Origin: Pseudomonas fluorescens
GTDB lineage: Bacteria > Pseudomonadota > Gammaproteobacteria > Pseudomonadales > Pseudomonadaceae
Assembly (NCBI RefSeq): GCF_902497745.1
Contig: NZ_CABVHJ010000011.1
Location: forward strand, 1 to 64,000
Direction: 5' to 3'
Length of the DNA: 64,000 nt
Each line of letters opens with the position of its first letter. Within the stretch, counting starts at the first letter, position 1. This document shows, piece by piece, positions 25,661 to 33,507 of this stretch. A model generated the notes under the pieces. That model was not told the DNA's origin. It made no database searches and worked only from the letters and a program-made list of their open reading frames with translations. The position numbers and the translations under genes were made by a program.

Positions 25661-27076
25661 ATGCGCTGGGTGTGTATTCTGTTTCCGCAATTGGCCTTGG
25701 ACGCGGTGCTGCGTCAGCGTCCCGATCCCGATGAACCGTTGGTGCTGCTCAGCGGCCCGGCCCAGCGCCGGGTGCTGCAAGCGGTTAATCCTGCCGCGCG
25801 CAAACTCGGTCTGCGCGCCGGCCAGTCGATGACCGCCGCCCAAGCGATGAGCAAAGGGTTTGCCACTGCGGATTACGAGGCCGCCGAGGTCGAGCATTGG
25901 CAGCAGTTTCTCGCCGCGTGGGCCTACGGTTTCAGTGCGCAGGTCAGCGTGCATTACCCGCGCACCGTGGTGTTCGAGATCGAATCGAGCCTGGGACTGT
26001 TCGGTTCCTGGGCACAGCTCGAAGCACGGTTGCGCAAGGAGCTGAGCGATCTGGGTTTTCGCCATCGCATCGTCGCCGCACCGAATCCGGTGGCGGCGCG
26101 GGTGCTGGCCAATGCTTACGATGGCTTGGTGGTGCCGGACGGCGAGGCCTTGCAGCATCACCTCGGTCAGTTGCCTGTCGACCGCGTCGGTCTGGAACCG
26201 GCGGTGGCCACGGCGTTGTCGCGCATGGGTCTGCGCAATCTCAGTCAGGTGCAGAGCCTGCCGCGTCAGGCACTGGCCCGCCGTTTCGAGGCGCAGATGC
26301 TCAAGCATCTCGACACCTTGTTCGGTGCGCGACCCTTGGCGCTGGAATTTTACTTGCCGCCGGATCGCTTCGATGTGCGCATCGAACTGAATTTCGACGT
26401 GCAGTCGCATCAGGCCTTGCTGTTCCCGTTACGCCGTTTGACCGGTGACCTGTCGGCGTTCCTCTGCGGGCGTGACAGCGGCGTACAGCGTTTCGACCTG
26501 CATCTGGAACACGCCGGGCTGCCGGACAGCGTGATCAAGGTCGGTTTGCTCAGTGCCGAACGTGATCCGGCGATGCTTTTCGAACTGGCGCGCGGGCGGC
26601 TGGAACAGGTGCAAGTCGAGGCGCCCGTGCGCGGCTTTCGTCTGCGCGCCGAGGACCTGCCGAGTTTCGTCCCGCAGTTTCAGGAACTGTTCGACGACCG
26701 TCCGCAGCAGACCTTGCCGTGGGAGCAGTTGCGCGAACGCCTGCGCGCACGGCTCGGTGATGACGCCGTGCAGGGGCTGCGTTTTCAGGCTGATCATCGC
26801 CCGGAGTGCGCGTGGCAGCACGGCGTCGACAAACAGCGCTGCGCAGGCTTGCCGAGCGTGCACCGTCCGGGTTGGCTGCTCGGTGAACCGCAGAGCGTGG
26901 CGCAAGGTTCGGCGCGGATTCTCATGGGCCCGGAGCGCATCGAGTCCGGCTGGTGGGACGGCGACGATGTGCGCCGCGATTATTACCTGATCCAGAACCG
27001 CGTCGGCCAACAGGGCTGGGCTTATCGCACGGTGGGTGAGGGCGGTCCGTTGTGGCTGCAGGGCTGGTTTGCATGA
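25661..27076 (+). CDS. imuB: ImuB, Y-family polymerase-like mutasome hub
   Basis: 471 residues. Y-family fold, beginning WVCILFPQLALDAVL, with the palm/little-finger regions to ~350 and a C-terminal ImuB-specific extension. The acidic motif that is normally (S)xDE in DinB/UmuC polymerases reads VVFEIESSLGLFG, and the first motif lacks the usual catalytic Asp triad context, so it is presumably catalytically inactive, as known for ImuB. Its role is to connect DnaE2 and ImuA to the beta clamp. It follows imuA after 7 bp, and its stop overlaps the dnaE2 ATG. Confidence 0.93.
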   Translation: MRWVCILFPQLALDAVLRQRPDPDEPLVLLSGPAQRRVLQAVNPAARKLGLRAGQSMTAAQAMSKGFATADYEAAEVEHWQQFLAAWAYGFSAQVSVHYPRTVVFEIESSLGLFGSWAQLEARLRKELSDLGFRHRIVAAPNPVAARVLANAYDGLVVPDGEALQHHLGQLPVDRVGLEPAVATALSRMGLRNLSQVQSLPRQALARRFEAQMLKHLDTLFGARPLALEFYLPPDRFDVRIELNFDVQSHQALLFPLRRLTGDLSAFLCGRDSGVQRFDLHLEHAGLPDSVIKVGLLSAERDPAMLFELARGRLEQVQVEAPVRGFRLRAEDLPSFVPQFQELFDDRPQQTLPWEQLRERLRARLGDDAVQGLRFQADHRPECAWQHGVDKQRCAGLPSVHRPGWLLGEPQSVAQGSARILMGPERIESGWWDGDDVRRDYYLIQNRVGQQGWAYRTVGEGGPLWLQGWFA

Positions 27077-30000
27077 GCGACGGTTATGCCGAACTGCACT
27101 GCCTGTCGAACTTCAGTTTTCAGCGCGGTGCTTCCAGTGCCCTTGAGCTGTTTCAACGGGCAAAAAAACACGGCTATCAGGCGCTGGCGATCACCGATGA
27201 ATGCACGCTGGCCGGGATCGTTCGCGCCTGGCAAGCGGCGAAGTCCGTTGAGCTGCCGCTGATCATCGGCAGTGAAGTACGCATTGAAAACGGCCCGAAA
27301 CTGGTGCTGCTGGTGGAGAACCTGGCGGGTTATCAGGCCCTGTGCGGCTTGATCACCCGCGCCCGGCGGCGCACGCAGAAAGGCCAGTATCAGGTGTTGC
27401 GCGAAGACTTCGCCGAGTCGTTGCCGGGGTTGCTGGTGTTGTGGGTGCCGGATTCACTCGATGACGTGGAAGAGGGCCGTTGGCTGCAGCAGACCTTCGC
27501 CGAACGCTTGTGGCTGGCGGTGCAATTGCATCGTGGCCAGGACGATCAGCAGCGGCTGACGGCGTTGTTAAGTCTGGCCACCGAGTTGCAGATTCCGGCC
27601 GTGGCCAGCGGCGATGTGCACATGCACGCCCGTGGTCGCCGCGCCTTGCAGGACACCATGACCGCGATCCGGCATCACGTGCCAGTGGCCGAGGCCGGGT
27701 TGCGTTTGCATCCCAATGGCGAGCGACATTTGCGCAGCGTCGAGGTGTTGCGCGAGTTGTATCCCCAAGCCTTGCTCGACGAATCGGTGAATCTGGCCCG
27801 GCGCTGCACTTTCGATCTGGGTGAATTGCGTTATCAGTATCCGAAAGAACTGGTGCCCGAGGGGCACAGCGCCAGTTCCTGGCTAAGGCAACTGACCAAG
27901 GAAGGCATCGCCTGGCGCTGGAAGAAAGGCGCGCCCTTCAAGGTGCTGCGGCAGATCAACAAAGAGCTGAAGCTGATCGCCGAACTCGGCTACGAAAGCT
28001 ACTTCCTCACCGTGCACGACGTGGTGCGCTTTGCCCGCGACCAGAGCATTTTGTGTCAGGGCCGTGGCTCGGCGGCCAACTCGGCGGTGTGCTTTGCCTT
28101 GGGCATCACCGAGATCGACCCGGACCGCACCACGTTGCTGTTCGAACGTTTTATGTCGAAGGAGCGCAATGAACCGCCGGACATCGACGTCGACTTCGAG
28201 CACGAACGCCGCGAAGAAGTCCTGCAATACGTGTTTCGCCGTTACGGCCGTGGTCGCGCGGCGTTGACCGCAGTGGTCAGCACTTATCACGCTGCTGGCG
28301 CCGTACGCGATGTGGCCAAGGCCCTCGGCCTGCCGCCGGATCAGATCAACGCACTGGCCGATTGCTGCGGCCACTGGAGCGATGAAACACCGCCGCTGGA
28401 GCGCTTGGTCGAGGGCGGCTTTGACCCGGAAAGTCCGGTGCTGCGCCGGGTATTGAGCCTGACCGGACAACTGATCGGCTTCCCTCGGCACCTGTCGCAA
28501 CACCCCGGTGGCTTCGTGATTTCCGAGCAACCGCTGGACACGCTGGTGCCGGTCGAGAACGCGGCGATGGCCGAGCGCACGATCATCCAGTGGGACAAGG
28601 ACGACCTCGACGCGGTTGGCCTGCTCAAAGTAGATATCCTCGCCCTCGGCATGCTCAGCGCAATTCGTCGCTGCTTCGATTTGCTGCGTCGCCATCGCAA
28701 TCTGGACCTGAGCCTGGCGACTATCCCGGCCGAAGACAAACCGACCTACGAGATGATCAGTCGCGCCGACACCATTGGCGTGTTCCAGATCGAGTCCCGC
28801 GCACAAATGTCGATGCTGCCACGTCTGAAACCGGCGAAGTTCTATGACTTGGTGATCGAAGTGGCCATCGTCCGCCCCGGGCCGATTCAGGGCGGGATGG
28901 TCCATCCGTACCTGCGCCGCCGCAACAAGGAAGAAGAGGAAACCTATCCGTCACCGGAACTGGAAGTGGTGCTCAAACGCACCCTCGGCGTGCCGCTGTT
29001 TCAGGAACAGGTGATGCAGATCGCCATTGTCGCCGCCGATTACAGCCCCGGAGAGGCCGATCAGTTGCGCCGCTCGATGGCCGCGTGGAAACGCCACGGC
29101 GGACTCGAGCCGCACAAGGAACGCCTCGCCGCCGGCATGAAGAAAAACGGCTACACACCGGAATTCGCCGCGCAAATTTTCGAGCAGATCAAAGGCTTCG
29201 GCAGCTACGGTTTTCCCGAATCCCACGCCGCCAGTTTTGCCTTGCTGACCTACGCCAGTTGCTGGCTCAAGTGCCACGAACCGGCGGCGTTTGCCTGTGC
29301 GCTGATCAATAGCTGGCCGATGGGTTTCTACAGTCCGGACCAGATTCTCCAGGATGCGCGCCGGCATCAGTTGCAGATCCGCCCGGTCGACGTGCGCGCA
29401 AGTGATTGGGATTGCAGCCTGGAAACCACCACAGCGGCGCAACCGGCGATTCGCATGGGCCTGCGCATGATCAAGGGCTTTCGCGAAGACGATGCCCGGC
29501 GCATCGAGGCGGCGCGGGCGCGTGGGGCATTTGCCGATGTCGCCGACTTGGGCGAGCGGGCGGCGCTCGACAGTCGGGCGCAGGCGTTGCTCGCCGACTC
29601 AGGGGCGTTGCGCGGCCTGGCCGGGCATCGACATCGGGCGCGCTGGGAAGTGGCCGGGGTGCAGAAACAGTTGGGTCTGTTTGCCGGGTTGCCGAGTCAG
29701 GAGGAACCGGAAGTGCTGCTGCCCAAACCCAGCGTTGGCGAGGATCTGCATGCCGATTACGCCACGGTCGGCACCACGCTGGGGCCGCATCCGCTGGCAC
29801 TGTTGCGCGGTGAACTCAAAGCCCGGCGCTGCCGCAGTTCGCAGGAATTGCTCGACGTCGAGCACGGTCGGCCGGTGAGCGTCGCCGGGCTGGTCACCGG
29901 ACGCCAACGACCGGGCACCGCCAGTGGTGTGACGTTTGTGACGCTGGAAGACGAGTTTGGCAACGTCAACGTGGTGGTCTGGCGTGATCTGGCCGAGCGT

Positions 30001-30150
30001 CAGCGGCAAGTACTGGTCGGTTCGCAATTGCTCAAGGTCGATGGCCGCTGGGAGCGCGAAGGCGAAGTGCGCCACCTGATCGCCGGGCGTTTGAGCGACC
30101 TCAGCCCATTGCTTAATGGCATTCGCGTGCAGAGCCGCGATTTCCACTGA
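27073..30150 (+). CDS. dnaE2: DnaE2 (ImuC), error-prone DNA polymerase III alpha-type
   Basis: 1025 residues from the ATG at 27073, which overlaps the imuB stop by 4 bp. An N-terminal PHP domain (YAELHCLSNFSFQRGAS) precedes the C-family polymerase core: GRGSAANSAVCFALGITEIDP, the catalytic Asp motif PDIDVDF at ~369-375, SQHPGGFVIS and LKVDILALGMLSAIRR. A C-terminal OB-fold (VAGLVTGRQRPGTASGVTFVTLEDE) is present. It lacks the long tau-binding tail of replicative DnaE1 (about 1160-1170 residues). It performs mutagenic translesion synthesis after DNA damage with ImuA and ImuB. Confidence 0.96.
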   Translation: MSDGYAELHCLSNFSFQRGASSALELFQRAKKHGYQALAITDECTLAGIVRAWQAAKSVELPLIIGSEVRIENGPKLVLLVENLAGYQALCGLITRARRRTQKGQYQVLREDFAESLPGLLVLWVPDSLDDVEEGRWLQQTFAERLWLAVQLHRGQDDQQRLTALLSLATELQIPAVASGDVHMHARGRRALQDTMTAIRHHVPVAEAGLRLHPNGERHLRSVEVLRELYPQALLDESVNLARRCTFDLGELRYQYPKELVPEGHSASSWLRQLTKEGIAWRWKKGAPFKVLRQINKELKLIAELGYESYFLTVHDVVRFARDQSILCQGRGSAANSAVCFALGITEIDPDRTTLLFERFMSKERNEPPDIDVDFEHERREEVLQYVFRRYGRGRAALTAVVSTYHAAGAVRDVAKALGLPPDQINALADCCGHWSDETPPLERLVEGGFDPESPVLRRVLSLTGQLIGFPRHLSQHPGGFVISEQPLDTLVPVENAAMAERTIIQWDKDDLDAVGLLKVDILALGMLSAIRRCFDLLRRHRNLDLSLATIPAEDKPTYEMISRADTIGVFQIESRAQMSMLPRLKPAKFYDLVIEVAIVRPGPIQGGMVHPYLRRRNKEEEETYPSPELEVVLKRTLGVPLFQEQVMQIAIVAADYSPGEADQLRRSMAAWKRHGGLEPHKERLAAGMKKNGYTPEFAAQIFEQIKGFGSYGFPESHAASFALLTYASCWLKCHEPAAFACALINSWPMGFYSPDQILQDARRHQLQIRPVDVRASDWDCSLETTTAAQPAIRMGLRMIKGFREDDARRIEAARARGAFADVADLGERAALDSRAQALLADSGALRGLAGHRHRARWEVAGVQKQLGLFAGLPSQEEPEVLLPKPSVGEDLHADYATVGTTLGPHPLALLRGELKARRCRSSQELLDVEHGRPVSVAGLVTGRQRPGTASGVTFVTLEDEFGNVNVVVWRDLAERQRQVLVGSQLLKVDGRWEREGEVRHLIAGRLSDLSPLLNGIRVQSRDFH

Positions 30151-30195
30151 TCCTTTCTCCCAAGCCAAACACCAACCCAAGTCAGACACAAAACC

Positions 30196-30285
30196 CTGTG
30201 GGAGCGAGCTTGCTCGCGAAGGCGGTGCATCAGACAAATATTCGTTGAATGACGAACCGCTTTCGCGAGCAAGCTCGCTCCCACA
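30196..30285. repeat. REP pair, inward-facing
   Basis: CTGTGGGAGCGAGCTTGCTC and the reverse-complement arm GAGCAAGCTCGCTCCCACA follow dnaE2 and precede the CsgG-like gene. Confidence 0.9.
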
Positions 30286-30433
30286 ATGGATTTGCGTAAG
30301 GCCAATCAAGCCAATTCACTGGCGTCAAAAAAACCTGTCCTCAATGATGGCACTTTGTCATAATGCCGGCCCTTTTCAGCTCCCGCCGCGCATTGCCGCG
30401 CCGGGACATCCCCGTTTTTCAAAGGAATACTCA

Positions 30434-31126
30434 GTGAGAATGATCTCCCGGATGCTGGTCTCAGGCGTCGCGATTGCTGTGCTCGGCACGATTGCCGGCA
30501 CACTCGCCGGTTGCGCCACCGAAAGCTCGCGCGCGCTGCCGGTGGCCAAGGTTGAAAGCGCCTCCCAGGTCTGGACCGGCGTTCGCGTGCCAATGGCTGT
30601 GGGTAAGTTCGACAACCGCTCCAGCTACATGCGTGGGATCTTCTCCGACGGTGTCGACCGTCTCGGCGGTCAGGCCAAGACCATCCTCATCACTCACCTG
30701 CAGCAGACCAACCGCTTTAGCGTGCTGGACCGCGACAACATGGGTGAAATCCAGCAGGAAGCGGCGATCAAGGGCCAGGCCCAGCGTCTCAAAGGTGCTG
30801 ATTACGTGGTTACCGGTGACGTCACCGAGTTCGGCCGCAAAGAGACTGGCGATCACCAGTTGTTCGGCATTCTCGGCCGTGGCAAGACCCAGGTCGCTTA
30901 CGCCAAGGTCAACCTGAACATCGTCAATATCAGCACCTCGGAAGTGGTGTATTCGACTCAGGGCGCTGGCGAATACGCACTGTCCAACCGCGAAATCATC
31001 GGCTTCGGCGGCACCGCTGCCTACGACTCCACCCTCAACGGCAAAGTACTGGATCTGGCCATGCGCGAGGCGATCAATCGTCTGGTGGATGGCATGAACG
31101 CCGGTGCCTGGAAACCGGGTAACTGA
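30434..31126 (+). CDS. CsgG/HfaB-like lipoprotein
   Basis: 230 residues if started at GTG 30434 (AAGGAA six bases upstream; ATG 30440 is the alternative). A lipoprotein signal ends at Cys27 (TLAGC). The CsgG domain follows: RVPMAVGKFDNRSSY, HLQQTNRFSVLDRDNM, GADYVVTGDVTEFGRK, YAKVNLNIVNISTSEVVYSTQGAGEYALS. Although CsgG proper is the curli secretion channel, this shorter form is encoded with a DUF4810 and a DUF799 lipoprotein, an arrangement also known in Neisseria (GNA1162 region), and not with curli genes. Probably outer-membrane-anchored; function uncertain. Confidence 0.9.
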   Translation: MRMISRMLVSGVAIAVLGTIAGTLAGCATESSRALPVAKVESASQVWTGVRVPMAVGKFDNRSSYMRGIFSDGVDRLGGQAKTILITHLQQTNRFSVLDRDNMGEIQQEAAIKGQAQRLKGADYVVTGDVTEFGRKETGDHQLFGILGRGKTQVAYAKVNLNIVNISTSEVVYSTQGAGEYALSNREIIGFGGTAAYDSTLNGKVLDLAMREAINRLVDGMNAGAWKPGN

Positions 31127-31155
31127 TCGACGCCCATTGCAAGGAGCAACACCCC

Positions 31156-31527
31156 ATGACTCTGAATTTGTCGCGCTCGTTGATGGCGCTGACGCTGGCT
31201 GCCAGTGCCTTGCTGGCCGGTTGTGCTTCCGGCCCGCAAACCCTGTACCAATGGGAAGGCTACGAACCGCAGGTCTACGAATACTTCAAAGGCGAAGAGC
31301 CGAAAGAAGCCCAGGCTGAAGCACTGGAACGTGACCTGCAGAAAATCCGCTCCACCGGCAAAGCCGTACCGCCGGGTTACCACGCGCACCTTGGCCTGCT
31401 CTATCTGAGCATGGGCAAGGACGACCAGATGGTGCAGCAGTTCAAAACCGAGAAAACCCTGTTCCCCGAGTCCGGGACGTACATGGATTTCCTGCTCAAG
31501 AACGCCAAGAGCGGAGACGCGAAATGA
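31156..31527 (+). CDS. DUF4810 lipoprotein
   Basis: 123 residues with AAGGAG upstream. Lipobox LLAGC with Cys23. The mature part is a short TPR-like helical domain (LYQWEGYEPQVYEYFKG, PPGYHAHLGLLYLSMGKDDQMVQQF, LFPES..YMDFLL). It is the middle member of the CsgG-like/DUF4810/DUF799 trio and overlaps the next gene by 4 bp. It is presumably part of the same outer-membrane lipoprotein complex. Confidence 0.9.
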   Translation: MTLNLSRSLMALTLAASALLAGCASGPQTLYQWEGYEPQVYEYFKGEEPKEAQAEALERDLQKIRSTGKAVPPGYHAHLGLLYLSMGKDDQMVQQFKTEKTLFPESGTYMDFLLKNAKSGDAK

Positions 31528-32183
31528 TCGCGCGTACCTTGAAGCTGCTGGCCGCCGGTCTGGCCCTGACCGTGCTGGGTGGCTGCGTTGCGCCCAAGAC
31601 CGTGGATTACTCGGCTTATAAGCAGGCGCGGCCGAAAACCATTCTGGTGCTGCCACCGCTGAACACTTCGCCGGATGTGAAGGCGTCGTACAGCCTGTTG
31701 TCGCAGGTGACCTTCCCACTGGCCGAAGCCGGTTACTACGTGCTGCCGATCGCGCTGGTTGACGAGACGTTCCGCCAGAACGGCCTGAGCACCCCGGACG
31801 ATATCCATCAGGCACCGCCGAGCAAACTGAAGGAGATCTTCGGTGCGGACGCGGCGCTGTACATCACCGTGACCGAATACGGTACGCGTTACATGGTGAT
31901 CAGCAGCGAAACGGCGGTGACCGCGACGGCGAAACTGGTCGACCTGAAAAGCGGCACCACGCTGTGGACCGGTTCGGCACGGGCGTCGAGCGAAGAGGGC
32001 GGCAATAGCAATGCCGGCGGTATCGTCGGCATGCTGATTTCGGCGGCGGTGAAGCAGATCATCAACAGCGCCACCGATGCCGGCTACCCGATTGCCGGTG
32101 TGGCGAGCAATCGTCTGCTCTCGGCCGGACATCGGGCAGGCCTGCTGTACGGCCCGCGCTCGCCGAAGTACGGCACCGACTGA
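31524..32183 (+). CDS. DUF799 (GNA1162-like) lipoprotein
   Basis: 219 residues. Lipobox VLGGC with Cys21, then the DUF799 domain with KTILVLPPLNTSPDVKASYSLLSQVTFPLAEAGYYVLP and ADAALYITVTEYGTRY. GNA1162 of Neisseria meningitidis, the best-known relative, is a surface lipoprotein with a TolB-N-like fold. The gene starts within the stop of the DUF4810 gene (ATGA). The C-terminal ~40 residues (RLLSAGHRAGLLYGPRSP) are family-typical. Confidence 0.9.
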   Translation: MIARTLKLLAAGLALTVLGGCVAPKTVDYSAYKQARPKTILVLPPLNTSPDVKASYSLLSQVTFPLAEAGYYVLPIALVDETFRQNGLSTPDDIHQAPPSKLKEIFGADAALYITVTEYGTRYMVISSETAVTATAKLVDLKSGTTLWTGSARASSEEGGNSNAGGIVGMLISAAVKQIINSATDAGYPIAGVASNRLLSAGHRAGLLYGPRSPKYGTD

Positions 32184-32200
32184 GAAACGATATAAATCCC

Positions 32201-32292
32201 TGTGGGAGCGAGCCTGCTCGCGAAGGCGGTCTGTCATTCAAAGATTATTTGTCTGATGTACCGCTTTCGCGAGCAGGCTCGCTCCCACAGGG
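32201..32292. repeat. REP pair, inward-facing
   Basis: CTGTGGGAGCGAGCCTGCTC with the reverse-complement arm GAGCAGGCTCGCTCCCACAG, between the DUF799 gene and the flavin-reductase remnant. Confidence 0.9.
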
Positions 32293-32313
32293 GTGATGCG
32301 TTTCTCTTCTGGG

Positions 32314-32634
32314 TTATTTGGCGGCCGGCCAAAACCGCTCGCCACCGCCCGGCGCTTCCGTCCACGCTTGCAACGAGCGGTTCGGCAGGTCGAAGTAATC
32401 GCGGGTTCGTGCGTAGCCATGGCCACCCATGCGCCTGATCGCATCCAGGCCCAATTGATCGATATACAGCGTCTTCGGATCGATCAACTCATCGCGCACA
32501 TACGCCATCACCACCTCGCCAAAAATGATCTCCCGCGACTGACCGATGTTCAGCGCCATCATCCGTTGGTATGCAATATATGAATGCAATTTGCCAAGGC
32601 CCGGATTAACCTGCGTCTGCCGCCCTTTTTCCAT
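32314..32634 (-). pseudogene. C-terminal remnant of a flavin reductase-like (FMN-binding split-barrel) gene
   Basis: A 106-codon open frame whose residues ~27-95 (NIGQSREIIFGEVVMAYVRD, RMGGHGYARTRDYFDLPN) match the C-terminal half of flavin reductase-like FMN-binding proteins, which are normally ~200 residues. The first ~25 codons are unrelated and no Shine-Dalgarno precedes the ATG. The N-terminal half appears lost next to the GntR gene, perhaps through a deletion. The neighbouring GntR may once have regulated it. Likely not functional. Confidence 0.6.
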
Positions 32635-32683
32635 GGTCAGGCACCGCCAAGGGCAGGTTGCCTGACGCTAAAGGAGTGTTCGA

Positions 32684-33373
32684 ATGACCGAGAAGAAACC
32701 GGAAACCACGGTCGACCGCGTCTACCAAGGGATTTACGAGGCGATCAGCAAGCGTTCGTTGCGCCCGGGGATGAAGCTGGGCGAGGCCTCGTTGGCCGAG
32801 TTATTCAATGTCAGCCGCACGTCGGTGCGCGCCGCATTGAAGCAACTGGAGGCCGATGGACTGGTCACCACCGAGCCCAATAAAGGGGCGTCGGTATCGC
32901 TGCCGAGCAATGAAGAGCTTCGCTCGCTGTTCGAAACCCGGCGGCTGATCGAGATCGGCATCGTCACTGAACTGTGCCGGCGCAAGGACAGCACCGCGAT
33001 GCAGGACCTGCGCGAACACCTGCTGCTGGAAGATGAAGCCCATGCGGCGGGCGATCATGAGCGGCTGATTCATCTGCTCGGCGAGTTCCACATCAAACTG
33101 GCGCGCAGCCTGAATAATCCGGTGCTGCTTGACTGGTTCCAGAAGCTGATTTCCCGCGCTTCGCTGTATGCCGCGGCGTTAGACGACGACAGTCATGAAG
33201 TGTGCCGCGACGACGAGCATTTGCGCCTGATCGAGTACATCGAGGCCGGCAATCAGAGCGCTGCCATCGAGCTGACTTGCATGCATTTGAACGGTATCGA
33301 GAAAGCCATCCTCGACGTCGCCGCGAAGATGAAAACTGGCTACCATCCGCTCAAGCACCTGATCGGGGTCTAG
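32684..33373 (+). CDS. GntR-family regulator, FadR/FCD subfamily
   Basis: 229 residues with AAAGGAG upstream. N-terminal winged helix (VYQGIYEAISKRSLRPGMKLGEASLAELFNVSRTSVRAALKQLEADGLV) and an FCD effector domain from ~90 with EFHIKLARSLNNPVL and a histidine/aspartate pocket (DEHLRLIEYIEAGNQSAA). FCD regulators usually bind carboxylate ligands through a metal. The probable ancient partner is the flavin-reductase remnant transcribed away from it; otherwise it stands alone, so its current target is not evident. Confidence 0.9.
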   Translation: MTEKKPETTVDRVYQGIYEAISKRSLRPGMKLGEASLAELFNVSRTSVRAALKQLEADGLVTTEPNKGASVSLPSNEELRSLFETRRLIEIGIVTELCRRKDSTAMQDLREHLLLEDEAHAAGDHERLIHLLGEFHIKLARSLNNPVLLDWFQKLISRASLYAAALDDDSHEVCRDDEHLRLIEYIEAGNQSAAIELTCMHLNGIEKAILDVAAKMKTGYHPLKHLIGV

Positions 33374-33507
33374 GCTCCAGACCGGGATGAAATCGGCTAT
33401 ACCTCTAATGAAACCAATGCGACTGAAGACGCTCGAAACAGACGGGCGTCGCGTCGTTATGGCGCCGCGATTTATCGGGCAACCACCTAAGGACACTGAG
33501 TCAGTCG

